Assembly: GCA_009602725.1 (NCBI GenBank)
Contig: WELB01000065.1
Location: 676,604-693,530 of the forward strand
Direction: 5' to 3'
DNA from: Spirogloea muscicola
Lineage: Eukaryota > Streptophyta > Zygnematophyceae > Spirogloeales > Spirogloeaceae
DNA length: 16,927 bases
In this document: in pieces, positions 1 through 6,445 of the stretch
Layout of the letters: each line of letters opens with the position of its first letter
Position numbering within the stretch: position 1 is the stretch's first letter
The notes under the pieces: generated by a model
The model's database searches: none
What the model was told of the DNA's origin: nothing
Seen by the model: only the letters and a program-made list of their open reading frames with translations
Position numbers and translations under genes: made by a program

Positions 1-628
1 GTACAGGACCTCCCCAATGGCAATGGGCCTGACCCCCCCGCTCGGCTTGTCGAGGGCGAGCAGCGTGCTGGTGCACAGGACGCCACGGATGCCGGCCGGC
101 ACGTTGTCCCTGGCCAGGTGCTGGCAGATCTGCAGCAGCCCGTTGAAGTCCGCCGCCTCGCCCTCGAGGAAGATCTCCCGCAGGTGCTCAGTGAGCATGC
201 GGGAGGGACCGCCGGCGGCTGCGCGACGGCTGGTCTGGAGAGCCTTCTTGAGGGCGTCGGCTTCCAAGACCACCGCCTCCGGCGGGGTGAACGCGGCCAA
301 CCACGGTGGCAGGGAGGAGCTGGCCGGGGGGTGGAGGGAGTCCAGGGCCGCCCGAGTGGCCGCATTGGTCGGCGCCAGCATCGCATCGTCCAGGGCCTGC
401 ACAGCCCGGGAGAGCTCACCCGCGTGGCCGTAGCGAAGAGCACTGCGGACGCTGGCGGCCCGGTCGTGTGTTGCCCCTCGGCCACCACGGTTGGCCGCGG
501 ACGCCGCCACGGCTGCGTCGTGCCTCTCCAGGAGCTCCTCCCAGTGCCCGCTCTCGAACAAGTGGACGCGCTCCAAGAGGGGCTGCTGGCCCTGCTTGCG
601 GCTGTCGGGAGAAACCCGCCCGAGCAAG
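1..628 (-). CDS. LINE reverse transcriptase, N-terminal approach to RT domain (partial, off left edge)
   Basis: The minus-strand frame is open from about 729 to the window edge. From about 622 it reads as a non-LTR retrotransposon polyprotein: an alpha-helical, Ala/Leu-rich stretch, then AAGGPSRMLTEHLREIF, then DKPSGGVRPIAIGE just before the edge. The KPxGGVRPIxIGE signature is the entry of the reverse transcriptase domain (motif 0/1) in LINE-type elements, where the enzyme copies element RNA at a nicked target. The catalytic FADD-type motif lies beyond the window, so activity cannot be judged. No stop interrupts about 207 codons, so the copy may be fairly young. The upstream (right) side is not a natural start: a LINE 3' tail in the same orientation abuts it at about 629. 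The long plus-strand ORF over this region is its antisense shadow. Confidence 0.85.
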
Positions 629-935
629 AAAAGAAGAAAGTGCTCGCCCATAGAGAAGAAGGGCTGGCAAAGCCAGCCCAAAAAGAAAGGACAATGTCCA
701 AAGCCAAAGAAAGAGATGCCGAAGAAGGACTACTCTACCAAACGCAACAACACTCTAGGGAAGCTCAATACCCACGGGTGAGCAACAGCAGGTCAGAAAA
801 ACTCGATGCGGGGAAGGAGGCGCTCCGCCAAGACCCGGAGGCGGCGGCCAGAGCGCGTCCTGCGCGCGTGTGGACTGCGAGGGCAAGCGAACGTTGGAAT
901 GATACCGCCAGGCGCATCCGCATCCGCCTAGCTGT
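629..935 (-). mobile_element. 5'-truncated LINE 3' end, copy A1
   Basis: On the minus strand the end of a LINE ORF can be read, with RMRLAVSFQRS, then RAGRALAAASG, then SDLLLLTRGY and a stop at 765-767. It aligns residue by residue with the copies at 2460 and 3527. About 86 nt after the stop is a perfect 8 bp stem with a 3 nt loop, GGGCTGGC-TTT-GCCAGCCC (661-679). A tail reading ATGGGCGAGCACTTTCTTC ends at about 629. The 3' end directly abuts the reverse transcriptase coding at 1-628, so one element seems inserted into or next to another. The 5' edge near 935 is approximate. Confidence 0.8.
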
Positions 936-939
936 GCGT

Positions 940-1092
940 TTCTTCTTTCTTCTTCTCTACCATAGCATCTTTAGACCCCTTTGTAGCTGCTCAATGCTTT
1001 TTCGGCCCCTTCGAACCTTTGTCAATTCTTTTTTGGGCTGGCTTTTTGCAGCCCTTGCCCCCATTGGGAAGTGCCACTTCTTCTTTCTTTGG
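940..1092 (+). mobile_element. LINE 3'-UTR fragment with terminal hairpin
   Basis: This is a plus-strand 3' UTR only, truncated after the ORF. It has the pyrimidine-rich stretch, the hairpin GGGCTGGCTTTTTGCAGCCC (1035-1054), and the tail CCCCCATTGGGAAGTGCCAC followed by a TTCTTCTTTC run. The next copy starts at 1093, so two 3' ends are joined head to tail. Left boundary approximate. Confidence 0.7.
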
Positions 1093-1340
1093 CTCGCTGC
1101 GGCCTCTGGCTTTCGGCAGGGGGATAGTTTTCCGGCAGCTAGTCTGTCGGATCCGCGGCTCCTCACTCGTAACTACTGAGTGATCCATCCTCCCCCTGTG
1201 CTGACATGACATCTTCAGGCCCCTCTGTAGCTGCTAAACGCTTGTCGGCCCCTCCGAACCCTTTTCAATTCTTTTTGGGCTGGCTTATCACAGCCCTTGC
1301 CCCCATTTGGAGTGCCACTTCTTCTTCTTTCACTCGACTC
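1093..1340 (+). mobile_element. 5'-truncated LINE 3' end with ORF terminus
   Basis: The plus strand reads LAAASGFRQGD..SDPRLLTRNY with a stop at 1177-1179, matching the C-terminus of the other LINE copies. The 3' UTR then carries the hairpin GGGCTGGCTTATCACAGCCC (1277-1296), 98 nt after the stop, and a TTCTTCTTCTTTC tail. Only about 28 codons of the ORF survive, typical of severe 5' truncation during target-primed reverse transcription. Confidence 0.78.
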
Positions 1341-1355
1341 TGCCTGAACAATGTA

Positions 1356-1412
1356 TTGGCTTGAATTGGCCTCCCTTTCAATTCATGCGCCCCGCGCGCC
1401 TTCTCTCTCTTC
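1356..1412 (-). repeat. Dispersed repeat E, copy 1
   Basis: The reverse complement matches 9001-9056 closely. The shared core is AGAGAAGGCGCGCGG followed by GCGCATGAATT, GAAAGGGAGGCC and AATTC. The two copies are inverted relative to each other and sit next to LINE tails in both places. Class unknown. Confidence 0.65.
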
Positions 1413-1452
1413 GGCGGGAGGGGGTGGCGGGTGCCCCGGGCTGACTCCCGCC

Positions 1453-2272
1453 TCCATACCCTACTCGAGAACATAGCGAGTCTGGGATATGCACGACGCG
1501 AGGATATGCTTCCAGCCCAGATGGGTATGCCGGCAGCCTATCTGTCATTTCTGTGTCATGCGAGATGGCGTCTGTGCGAGATGGCGTCGATAGGTCTAGA
1601 ACAATGAAAATGCTGACAGGAAAAGCCTTCTGATGAGGAACCAACTTACAACTGTTATCAGTTCCAGACATCACATATAACAAACCAAAAGGAATTGCTC
1701 AAATCAGAACCTTAGGTTAGGGTGCGTACCGTACGATGGTCATCTTCAGCCGTCCGTTCCACGATCGGCCCGCCACCGCTTCTGTAGCGCCCACTTTCAC
1801 GGTCTTGTGGGTGGTTGAGGTACCTCCAGATGGGCTTCCCTCGTTGCGCCTCGAACGGTCTTCTGAAGGTCGGCGTCGCGTGTTGGCCTGGGCCCTTGTA
1901 GTCGCTCCGTTGTTGTTGTCGTCCGCATTGATGAGCGGTCGATGTTGTTGACGTCCGCATTGATGAGCGGTCGATGTCGTTGGTGTCGCCGAGAGAGAAA
2001 AAGGAGAAAAGTGGTCCTCCATCCTTAGCGTGAATCACACACGAAAGTGAATGAGACAGCCTAGGAAGCCACGTGTCAAGCCAGGTCAGCTGTCCTAGTC
2101 AGATCAACACAAATACGCAGTAGACGGGATTTAGCACGACATCTGCGACGTTGAGTGTCAGCTTGTCTGCAGCGAGCTCAGGCTCATGCATTGCACCAGA
2201 AAGCTGGTCGAGCCTTGACTGGTTGTTCAACAGCTTGTCGATTGCCGTCCGGTATTCGAGCATCAGCTAGGC
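1453..2272 (+). pseudogene. LINE endonuclease-ORF relic, copy B1, split by LTR-like insertion
   Basis: Bases 1453-1553 and 2142-2270 together match one uninterrupted stretch of copy B2 at 6781-7003. The left part encodes the end of the endonuclease region (GYARREDMLPAQMGMPAAYL) and the right part the C-terminal region (ACLQRAQAHALHQKAGRAL). The 588 bases between are the LTR-like element at 1554-2141, flanked by a TCTG duplication. B1 has CGA where B2 has TGA, and TGA two codons later where B2 has CGA, so each copy has its own CpG-type C-to-T nonsense change. The SDLxLLTRGY end is lost after about 2270. Confidence 0.82.
1554..2141 (-). mobile_element. Solo-LTR-like element C1 (588 bp, 4 bp target duplication)
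   Basis: Read on the minus strand the element begins TGTCGTGCTAAATCCCGTC and ends CGCATGACA, giving TG..CA termini within an 8 bp imperfect terminal inverted repeat (TGTCRTGC). TCTG lies on both sides (1550-1553 and 2142-2145). The empty site is visible in the paralogous LINE copy at about 6878-6884, so the borders are precise to the base. A second copy lies at 9803-10939. No retrotransposon protein is encoded. An open frame at 1712-2038 contains RRPFEAQRGKPIWRYLNHPQ, whose W codon is TGA in copy 2. Best explained as a solo LTR or a non-autonomous LTR derivative. Confidence 0.8.
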
Positions 2273-2322
2273 TAATGCACAAAGCTCGCTAATTGATGCC
2301 TGAATACCAGGTGGCAGATTCA

Positions 2323-2876
2323 AAAAGAAGAAGGGCGCGCCCATTGAGGATAGGGGCTGGAAAAGCCAGCCCAAAATAGAATGAACAAACTACGAGAAGG
2401 GGGCCCCTGGCCCCCTAAGAAAAACAAGCGCACAGAGAAACAAAGCAGCTACATATCACTCAGTAACCCCTGCTAAGCAGCCTCAGGTCAGAGACGCTAG
2501 GCTCCTGAAAGTGGGTCCCCTGGCCAGAGCCAGAGGCAGCAGCGAGGGCTCTGCCGGCGTGCAGGTGCAGCGGGCGGGCCATAGACCTCTGCAGCGAAAC
2601 AGCCAAGCGCATCCGGTACACCTGCGCTAACGACCCGGCTAAAGGAAAGTCCACCGGCTCCCCATGGAAGCGGCGGGCGATGGCATGGCGGGCGAGCTGC
2701 TTGAGCAGCTCGAGCCACCGAGCGCCCAACGCCCCATGCGTGTCGATAGCCAGCGGGAAGAACTCGTCTTCCAGCGGATGATCAGCATACTTGAGCTCGT
2801 TTGCCCGAGCGGCGCAGGCGACCGCATACCCAGCCTTGATGGCGCATTGGGCTGGGTGTGAGCGGTCAGTATGCGT
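2323..2876 (-). mobile_element. Short LINE copy A2 carrying intact C-terminal ORF
   Basis: On the minus strand an open frame from about 2872 to the stop at 2460-2462 encodes the LINE C-terminal region: GYAVACAARANELKYADHP, FFPLAIDTHGALGARW, RRFHGEPVDFPLAG, VYRMRLAVSLQRSMAR, RALAAASG and SDLRLLSRGY. The AxxAxxxKxxYxxxxxxDxFxPLAIDTxGxLG pattern is shared with the endonuclease-like end of copy B2. The 3' UTR has the hairpin GGGCTGGCTTTTCCAGCCC (2354-2372), 88 nt after the stop, then CCTATCCTCAATGGGCGCGC. There is no in-frame stop in about 135 codons. The 5' limit coincides with that of copy A3. Confidence 0.85.
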
Positions 2877-2954
2877 CGGTGGTCACTACATCCAGGAGAA
2901 GACGTGGCCCGCCGGCCTGTGTGGTGGCCACCAGATTCAAAGCCCTTCTGCTTC
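2877..2954. other. Unassigned spacer between LINE copies
   Basis: A short G/C-rich stretch (CGTGGCCCGCCGGCCTGTG) with no feature I can support. It may be the eroded upstream part of the plus-strand LINE copy that follows. Confidence 0.3.
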
Positions 2955-3140
2955 CGACTAGAGCTCGCCCAGCGTCTATCCGCCTGCTAGCTATTCTGAT
3001 TTGCATCTACTGACTGGAGGTTACTGAGAGTTCCCTTGCTGCCGTCTTAGCACTTGGTACCTTGCTTTTTGCACCATCCGGCTCCTTCAGACCTTGTCCA
3101 TTCCTTTGGGCTGGCCTCTCACAGCCACCAGTCAATTTGG
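2955..3140 (+). mobile_element. LINE 3' end, subfamily D copy 1
   Basis: The plus strand reads SDLHLLTGGY and a stop (2995-3027). The 3' UTR contains GCACCATCCGGCTCCTTCAG and ACCTTGTCCATTCCTTT, then the hairpin GGGCTGGCCTCTCACAGCC (3108-3126), 81 nt after the stop. Close copies lie at 7376-7540 and 9285-9430 in the same orientation. The left edge is approximate because the ORF is truncated. Confidence 0.75.
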
Positions 3141-3194
3141 CTGCGCTTTCGTTCACTCTGGTGCAAAGCATGAGCCTGAGCACTCTGCAAGAAA

Positions 3195-3345
3195 TTGCTC
3201 GCTTAGAGATTGTAGGCGCAAACAGGCCGAAAGGGAAAGATTTCGTGTATTTGAAACAAACGAAGGCCAAATGGCCAAGTACAAAGGCAAGCACATCTAA
3301 AGACCTACATAACCTACAGCAGATTGACCCGCTCAGAAGAGGGGG
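3195..3345 (-). mobile_element. LINE subfamily B 3'-UTR fragment
   Basis: The reverse complement reads TGAGCGGGTCAATC, TGTGCTTGCCTTTGTACTTG, the short hairpin GGCCATTTGGCC (3265-3276), then TTCGTTTGTTTCAAATACAC. This matches the plus-strand UTRs at 7038-7143 and 8402-8500. The copy is truncated near the stop codon, so it carries no coding sequence. Confidence 0.75.
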
Positions 3346-3397
3346 TGGGAGGGGATCCGTCGTGGGGTGGCGCCGCCAAGGGTTTTTCACTAAACAA

Positions 3398-3938
3398 AGA
3401 AAAGAAGAAAGTGCTCGCCCATTGAGAATAGGGGCTGGAACAACCAGCCCGAAAAAGAATGAACAGAGTACGAGAAGGGGGCCAGGGGAAGCGCTAAGTA
3501 ACAGAAACAAAGCTGCTACGAGACACTCAGTAACCCCTGCTAAGCAGCCGCAGATCAGAGATGCTGGGCTCCTGGAAGTGGGTCCCCTGGCCAGCGCCAG
3601 AGGCAGCAGCGAGGGCTCTGCCGGCACGAAGGTGCAGCGCCCGGGCCATGGACCTCTGCAGCGAGACGGCCAGGCGCATTCGATACACTTGCGCCAGCGA
3701 CCCGGCTGCAGGGAAGTCAACCGGCTCCCCATGGAAGCGCCGGGCGATGGTGTGGCGGGCGAGCTGGGTGAGCAGCTCGAGCCACCGAGCGCCCAGCGCC
3801 CCATGTGTGTCGATGGCCAACGGGAAGAACTCGTCTTCCCGCGGATGATCCGCGTACTTCAGCTCTTTGGCCCGAGCAGCGCAGGCGACCGCATACCCAG
3901 CCGTGGTGGCACATTTGGCTGGGTGTGAGCGGTGAGAA
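3398..3938 (-). mobile_element. Short LINE copy A3 carrying intact C-terminal ORF
   Basis: This is a close homologue of A2. The minus-strand ORF from about 3930 to the stop at 3527-3529 reads GYAVACAARAKELKYADHP, FFPLAIDTHGALGARW, VYRMRLAVSLQRSMAR, RALAAASG and SDLRLLSRGY. About a dozen of 132 residues differ from A2 and there is no stop. The hairpin is at 3432-3450 (77 nt after the stop), followed by CCTATTCTCAATGGGCGAGC and a TTTCTTCTTTTCTTT tail. A likely 6 bp target duplication AAACAA lies at 3392-3397 and 3939-3944, so this is a discrete insertion. Its 5' end (GGTGTGAGCGGT) is the same as that of A2. Confidence 0.85.
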
Positions 3939-3944
3939 AAACAA

Positions 3945-4044
3945 TCGAGAAGTCGAGAAGTCGAGAAGTCGAGAAGTCGAGAAGTCGAGAAGTCGAGAAG
4001 TCGAGAAGTCGAGAAGTCGAGAAGTCGAGAAGTCGAGAAGTCGA
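3945..4044. repeat. Tandem 8 bp satellite (TCGAGAAG)x12.5
   Basis: Perfect head-to-tail 8 bp units run without a visible mismatch for 100 bp, starting right after the duplicated target site of LINE copy A3. Because 8 is not a multiple of 3, every plus frame is open and gives an 8-residue Lys/Arg/Ser/Glu repeat. Those ORFs are artefacts. The lack of divergence implies recent expansion. Confidence 0.95.
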
Positions 4045-4132
4045 ATCACTCTGCCAGACATTGATTCCTGGCCCTCGACCACACAAATCGACGGTTCATG
4101 TGAAAAGTAGCGGGATTGGCTTCAAAAGACGG

Positions 4133-4155
4133 CCGGCGAGAATCGAACTCGCGCT
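4133..4155 (-). repeat. tRNA T-arm fragment
   Basis: A 22 nt stretch is identical to the T-arm and 3' acceptor part of the tRNA-Gln gene 92 nt away (GCGAGTTCGATTCTCGCCG on the minus strand). The rest of a cloverleaf cannot be found in the neighbouring bases, so this is a duplicated fragment, not a gene. Confidence 0.7.
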
Positions 4156-4197
4156 CGAATCCTGGCCTTTGATAAAGTGAATCCGACGATCCAAATG

Positions 4198-4202
4198 AAA
4201 AA
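4198..4202 (-). terminator. RNA polymerase III terminator of tRNA-Gln
   Basis: A run of five T on the minus strand begins 18 nt past the 3' end of the tRNA gene. This is the usual Pol III stop signal and supports the gene being transcribed. Confidence 0.6.
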
Positions 4203-4220
4203 CTGTGAGAAACGAATTTA

Positions 4221-4291
4221 GGTCCCGGCGAGAATCGAACTCGCGCTGCCAGATTCAGAGTCTGGAGTCATGACCGCTAGACCACGGGACC
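4221..4291 (-). tRNA. tRNA-Gln (anticodon CUG)
   Basis: The 71 nt sequence folds as a full cloverleaf. The acceptor stem is GGTCCCG/CGGGACC with all 7 pairs. The D arm pairs GTC with GAC. The anticodon stem is CCAGA/TCTGG with loop CTCTGAA, giving anticodon CUG for codon CAG. A 4 nt variable loop follows, then T arm GCGAG-TTCGATT-CTCGC with all 5 pairs. The discriminator and CCA are not encoded, as expected for a eukaryotic nuclear tRNA. Internal A-box (TGGTCTAGCGG) and B-box (GTTCGATTC) sequences are in place and a T5 terminator follows. The loop and flanks resemble known eukaryotic Gln tRNAs. It is the only gene here that I regard as intact and probably functional. Confidence 0.95.
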
Positions 4292-4335
4292 GCAAGGTTA
4301 CGACGGTGACTAGCAATTGCAGTTTATGTTCGTTT

Positions 4336-4403
4336 GGCCAGGGTCGATCTCGGCCCTGCCAACTTCCCGGTCTAGAGTCACAACCGTTGGACAACGCAGG
4401 ACC
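4336..4403 (-). pseudogene. Degenerate tRNA-like copy
   Basis: Lies 44 bp upstream of tRNA-Gln on the same strand. It begins GGTCCTGCG, retains an A-box-like TTGTCCAACGG and a B-box-like GAGATCGACCC, and parallels the gene's D arm (CAACGGTTGTGACTC against TAGCGGTCATGACTC). The acceptor 3' strand and anticodon stem no longer pair. It is either a decayed tandem duplicate or the head of a tRNA-derived SINE, though no SINE body is seen. Confidence 0.55.
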
Positions 4404-4454
4404 GCGTGGTCGGGCAGTCGACTGGCAATGACAACATACTATGACAGGGTGTCA

Positions 4455-4605
4455 AGCTATATGTACGTTTCTTATGAACGTTTCTTTATGTGCTTGTTTT
4501 TCTTAGTGCTTCCCCTGCCCCCTTCCTCGTACTTAATTCTTTCTATTTTGGGCTGGCTTTATCCAGCCCCTATCCTCAATGGGCGAGCCCTTCTCTTCAT
4601 ATGTA
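4455..4605 (+). mobile_element. LINE subfamily A 3'-UTR fragment
   Basis: The plus strand carries the same UTR as copies A2/A3: GTGCTTGTTTTTCTTAG, CCCCTGCCCCCTTCCTCGTA, the hairpin GGGCTGGCTTTATCCAGCCC (4550-4569), then CCTATCCTCAATGGGCGAGC and CTTCTCTTC. It is truncated inside the UTR, so about 150 bp remain and no ORF. Confidence 0.8.
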
Positions 4606-5157
4606 TGTACAGTACCAAAAAGCGGCGAGACCCGAATGCCGCGGTTTTATGACTTCGAAAAGTGCCAGCGGCTTTTCGCCCCCTCGGAGCAGTCTTGCTT
4701 TATTGAGACTGTTCACTCACACGGTGTGAAATGCATGGATGTCACAGGCGAGAATGCAATTCCGTCTCAAAGCAAAACGCGACTGCCTTGCTGGCAAGAG
4801 GTTGCACAACCGTCTTGAGAAGAGCAACCCTGTTGCCAGGCTCTTTACCTCCGGAGTAGGGCATAGGGCTAGGGGTCAAAGCGCAGGTATATAGCATTGC
4901 CAGTTTTACCGAGCTGCTGCAGAATTTCACCTCGTTTGAACGGATTTCTGCATGCAGTGATAGAATCTGGAACTGCAGCAACAATAGAGGCAGAGGTGAG
5001 AGTACTCATGATCATGACAAGTCCCTGTATCATGCCGAGGTGCATACACTCCTGCGAGATCGTCATTATCATCTTCCAGACCAGATTGCACCACAGCAGC
5101 TGCAGCTGATTTAGCCCTGTACTTGGCCTTGGTCCTCATTAGCAGCTAGCTAGTAAG
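4606..5157. other. No recognised gene; possible retroelement Gag remnant on minus strand
   Basis: I find no homology I can name here. The minus frame near 4927-5139 starts with a Lys/Ala-rich stretch (KAKYRAKSAAAAVVQSG) and lies downstream of the zinc-knuckle relic on the same strand. It could therefore be the tail of that Gag, but it ends without any recognisable domain. Confidence 0.3.
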
Positions 5158-5430
5158 TCAGCTGTTTGACATGTTTCTCCAGCTCTTGCATTTTGTCGCT
5201 TTCAACAAGAGCAGTGTCAGATGGAGGATGTCCTTGATCCAGTTCATTCTTATAGCAGTATTGTACTGGCGTGTTACATTATATCTCGTCCAACATTGCG
5301 ATCCAATGTGTCCTGTTCTTGTGCAACAAGCACAAGTCGCTCTTGCCGTTTGATGCCGAGCAAAACAGTCCTTGAAAATGTGGCCACCTTCACTGCAATT
5401 GTAGCAAGTCACACACGGGCGTGCTTGTGG
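5158..5430 (-). pseudogene. Retroelement Gag nucleocapsid relic with two CCHC zinc knuckles
   Basis: The minus strand encodes two perfect CX2CX4HX4C knuckles about 12 residues apart: CYNCSEGGHIFKDC and CACCTRTGHIGSQC. Paired knuckles of this spacing are the RNA-binding nucleocapsid end of LTR-retrotransposon Gag, which packages element RNA. The frame has no ATG and is blocked by a TGA at 5431-5433. The sequence before it continues better in another frame (HEYRQVRQEVLTTS), suggesting a frameshift. Upstream Gag sequence may reach about 5711 but I cannot confirm it by motif. Cellular CCHC proteins are an alternative, less likely given the setting. Confidence 0.72.
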
Positions 5431-5433
5431 TCA

Positions 5434-5838
5434 AGACCTCCTGTCTGACCTGTCGGTATTCATGTCCGGCATCACCAGTGAAATACTCAAAGAGCAGTAT
5501 CAGTCTCTGCTCCCGTCCAACAAAACAATCTTGGTAGACCCAACTCGCACAATTCCGACAAGAAGTGATGCTCAACTTCGGCTAGAAAAAAAGTTCCACC
5601 TTGTATACCGTGAACTCTGGGCCGATCTACGGATGCCATGCTGTATCTCCTCTGTGAGCTGGGAACTGACGAGACAGGAATGACTGCAGCCACAAAGCGT
5701 TCAGATACCACAGGCGGAGATAGATCAGTGTCAACCAGATCTGTATTACTCGGATCATCCGATTTGACAACTTACCTGACCTCAATCTCATGCAACAGCT
5801 GACGAGAGGTAGGTCGTATACAAACAAAGGTTGCTTGG
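5434..5838. other. No clear gene; possible upstream Gag sequence (minus)
   Basis: Several short minus-strand frames (5390-5575, 5487-5711, 5627-5863) could be frameshifted Gag leading into the zinc knuckles, but none has a recognisable motif. Nothing else is visible until the MITE. Confidence 0.25.
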
Positions 5839-5840
5839 TA

Positions 5841-6307
5841 CAGTCATACCTCGTTATAGGCACGTCGGCCGGTTTGGCGAAAATGTGTGACTATATCGAG
5901 GTGTGCTTGTTCGTTGTAGAGGCACTATTGCCCCCAAATGTGCTTCTACCGTGACAATCAGCAGTATATCAGATTATATTTGAAAATGGCTTTTTGGGTT
6001 TAGGTTTAGGGAGAGGGTTTAAAAACTAGACCCTAACCCTAGACCTAAACCCTAAATCCCACACCCTAAACCCTAAACCTCAACCCTAATCCCTGTAGAG
6101 AATATTAGAGATATGTTGATTTGTTTTCATATAGGCACTTCTAGTGGGGGAATTTGCCCCGAAAAACTGTGCCTGTACATAACGGCACGTTCCCTTATCG
6201 AGTCACTTTTGCCTGGGGAGAAAAGTGCTTCCCGCAAAAAGGTGCCACTATCGAGGGATTGCCCTAATGTGCCCTTATCCGTGGGTGCCTATAACGAGGT
6301 ATGACTG
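5841..6307. mobile_element. pogo-type MITE (467 bp, TA target duplication)
   Basis: Perfect 23 bp terminal inverted repeats begin CAGTCATACCTCGTTATAGG and are flanked by TA on both sides (5839-5840 and 6308-6309). CAGT..ACCTCGTTATA termini and a TA duplication are characteristic of pogo-like members of the Tc1/mariner superfamily. No transposase is encoded, so it would depend on an enzyme elsewhere. The terminal motif recurs loosely inside the element (TATCGAGG, ATAGGCACTTCTAG). A telomere-like palindrome sits at its centre. Confidence 0.9.
5996..6093. repeat. Telomere-like repeats in head-to-head orientation inside MITE
   Basis: GGGTTTAGGTTTAGGG (from 5996) changes after a 10-20 base junction to CCCTAAA-type repeats (about 6030-6093, e.g. 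CCCTAAACCCTAAACC). G-rich followed by C-rich on the same strand is the orientation expected from two joined chromosome ends or a foldback. The units are degenerate. Confidence 0.85.
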
Positions 6308-6361
6308 TATACTAATAGCTATCTATCCGCCGGGCGCCTCCTCGGGCCCTCTGCCGCTTGG

Positions 6362-6445
6362 CGGCCACCGCCTCCTCTCGCTCCCCCACCTCCTCCTCCG
6401 CCTCCGCCTCCGCCTCCGCCCTCGCCTCCTCCACCTCCTCCTCAC
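6362..6445 (+). repeat. CCTCCG/CCTCCT microsatellite, in frame with the LINE endonuclease
   Basis: Imperfect CTCCGC and CCTCCT hexamers produce a poly-proline run in the same frame that continues directly into HNLLRDALAGLMRDAGY of the following relic. It occupies the place where a CCHC motif normally precedes the endonuclease in this LINE class. Confidence 0.75.

Noticed and set aside
118-1179. 353-codon plus-strand ORF
   Set aside because: Mostly antisense to the LINE reverse transcriptase and LINE copy A1; only its last 28 codons are real LINE coding (the copy at 1093).
1736-2038. Overlapping ORFs in the LTR-like element as host genes
   Set aside because: The reading frame is not kept in the second copy (W codon is TGA) and no domain is recognised.
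3062-3928. 288-codon plus-strand ORF and overlapping 265-codon minus ORF (3007-3804)
   Set aside because: The first is antisense to LINE copy A3; the second is a wrong-frame shadow of A3 that runs into its UTR and neighbouring repeats.
3717-4180. ORFs with long Ser/Arg/Glu/Lys 8-residue repeats
   Set aside because: Produced by the 8 bp satellite, which is open in all frames.
4579-4818. 79-codon plus-strand ORF as a gene
   Set aside because: Begins inside the LINE tail (ATGGGCGAGC) and has no motif or homologue that I recognise.
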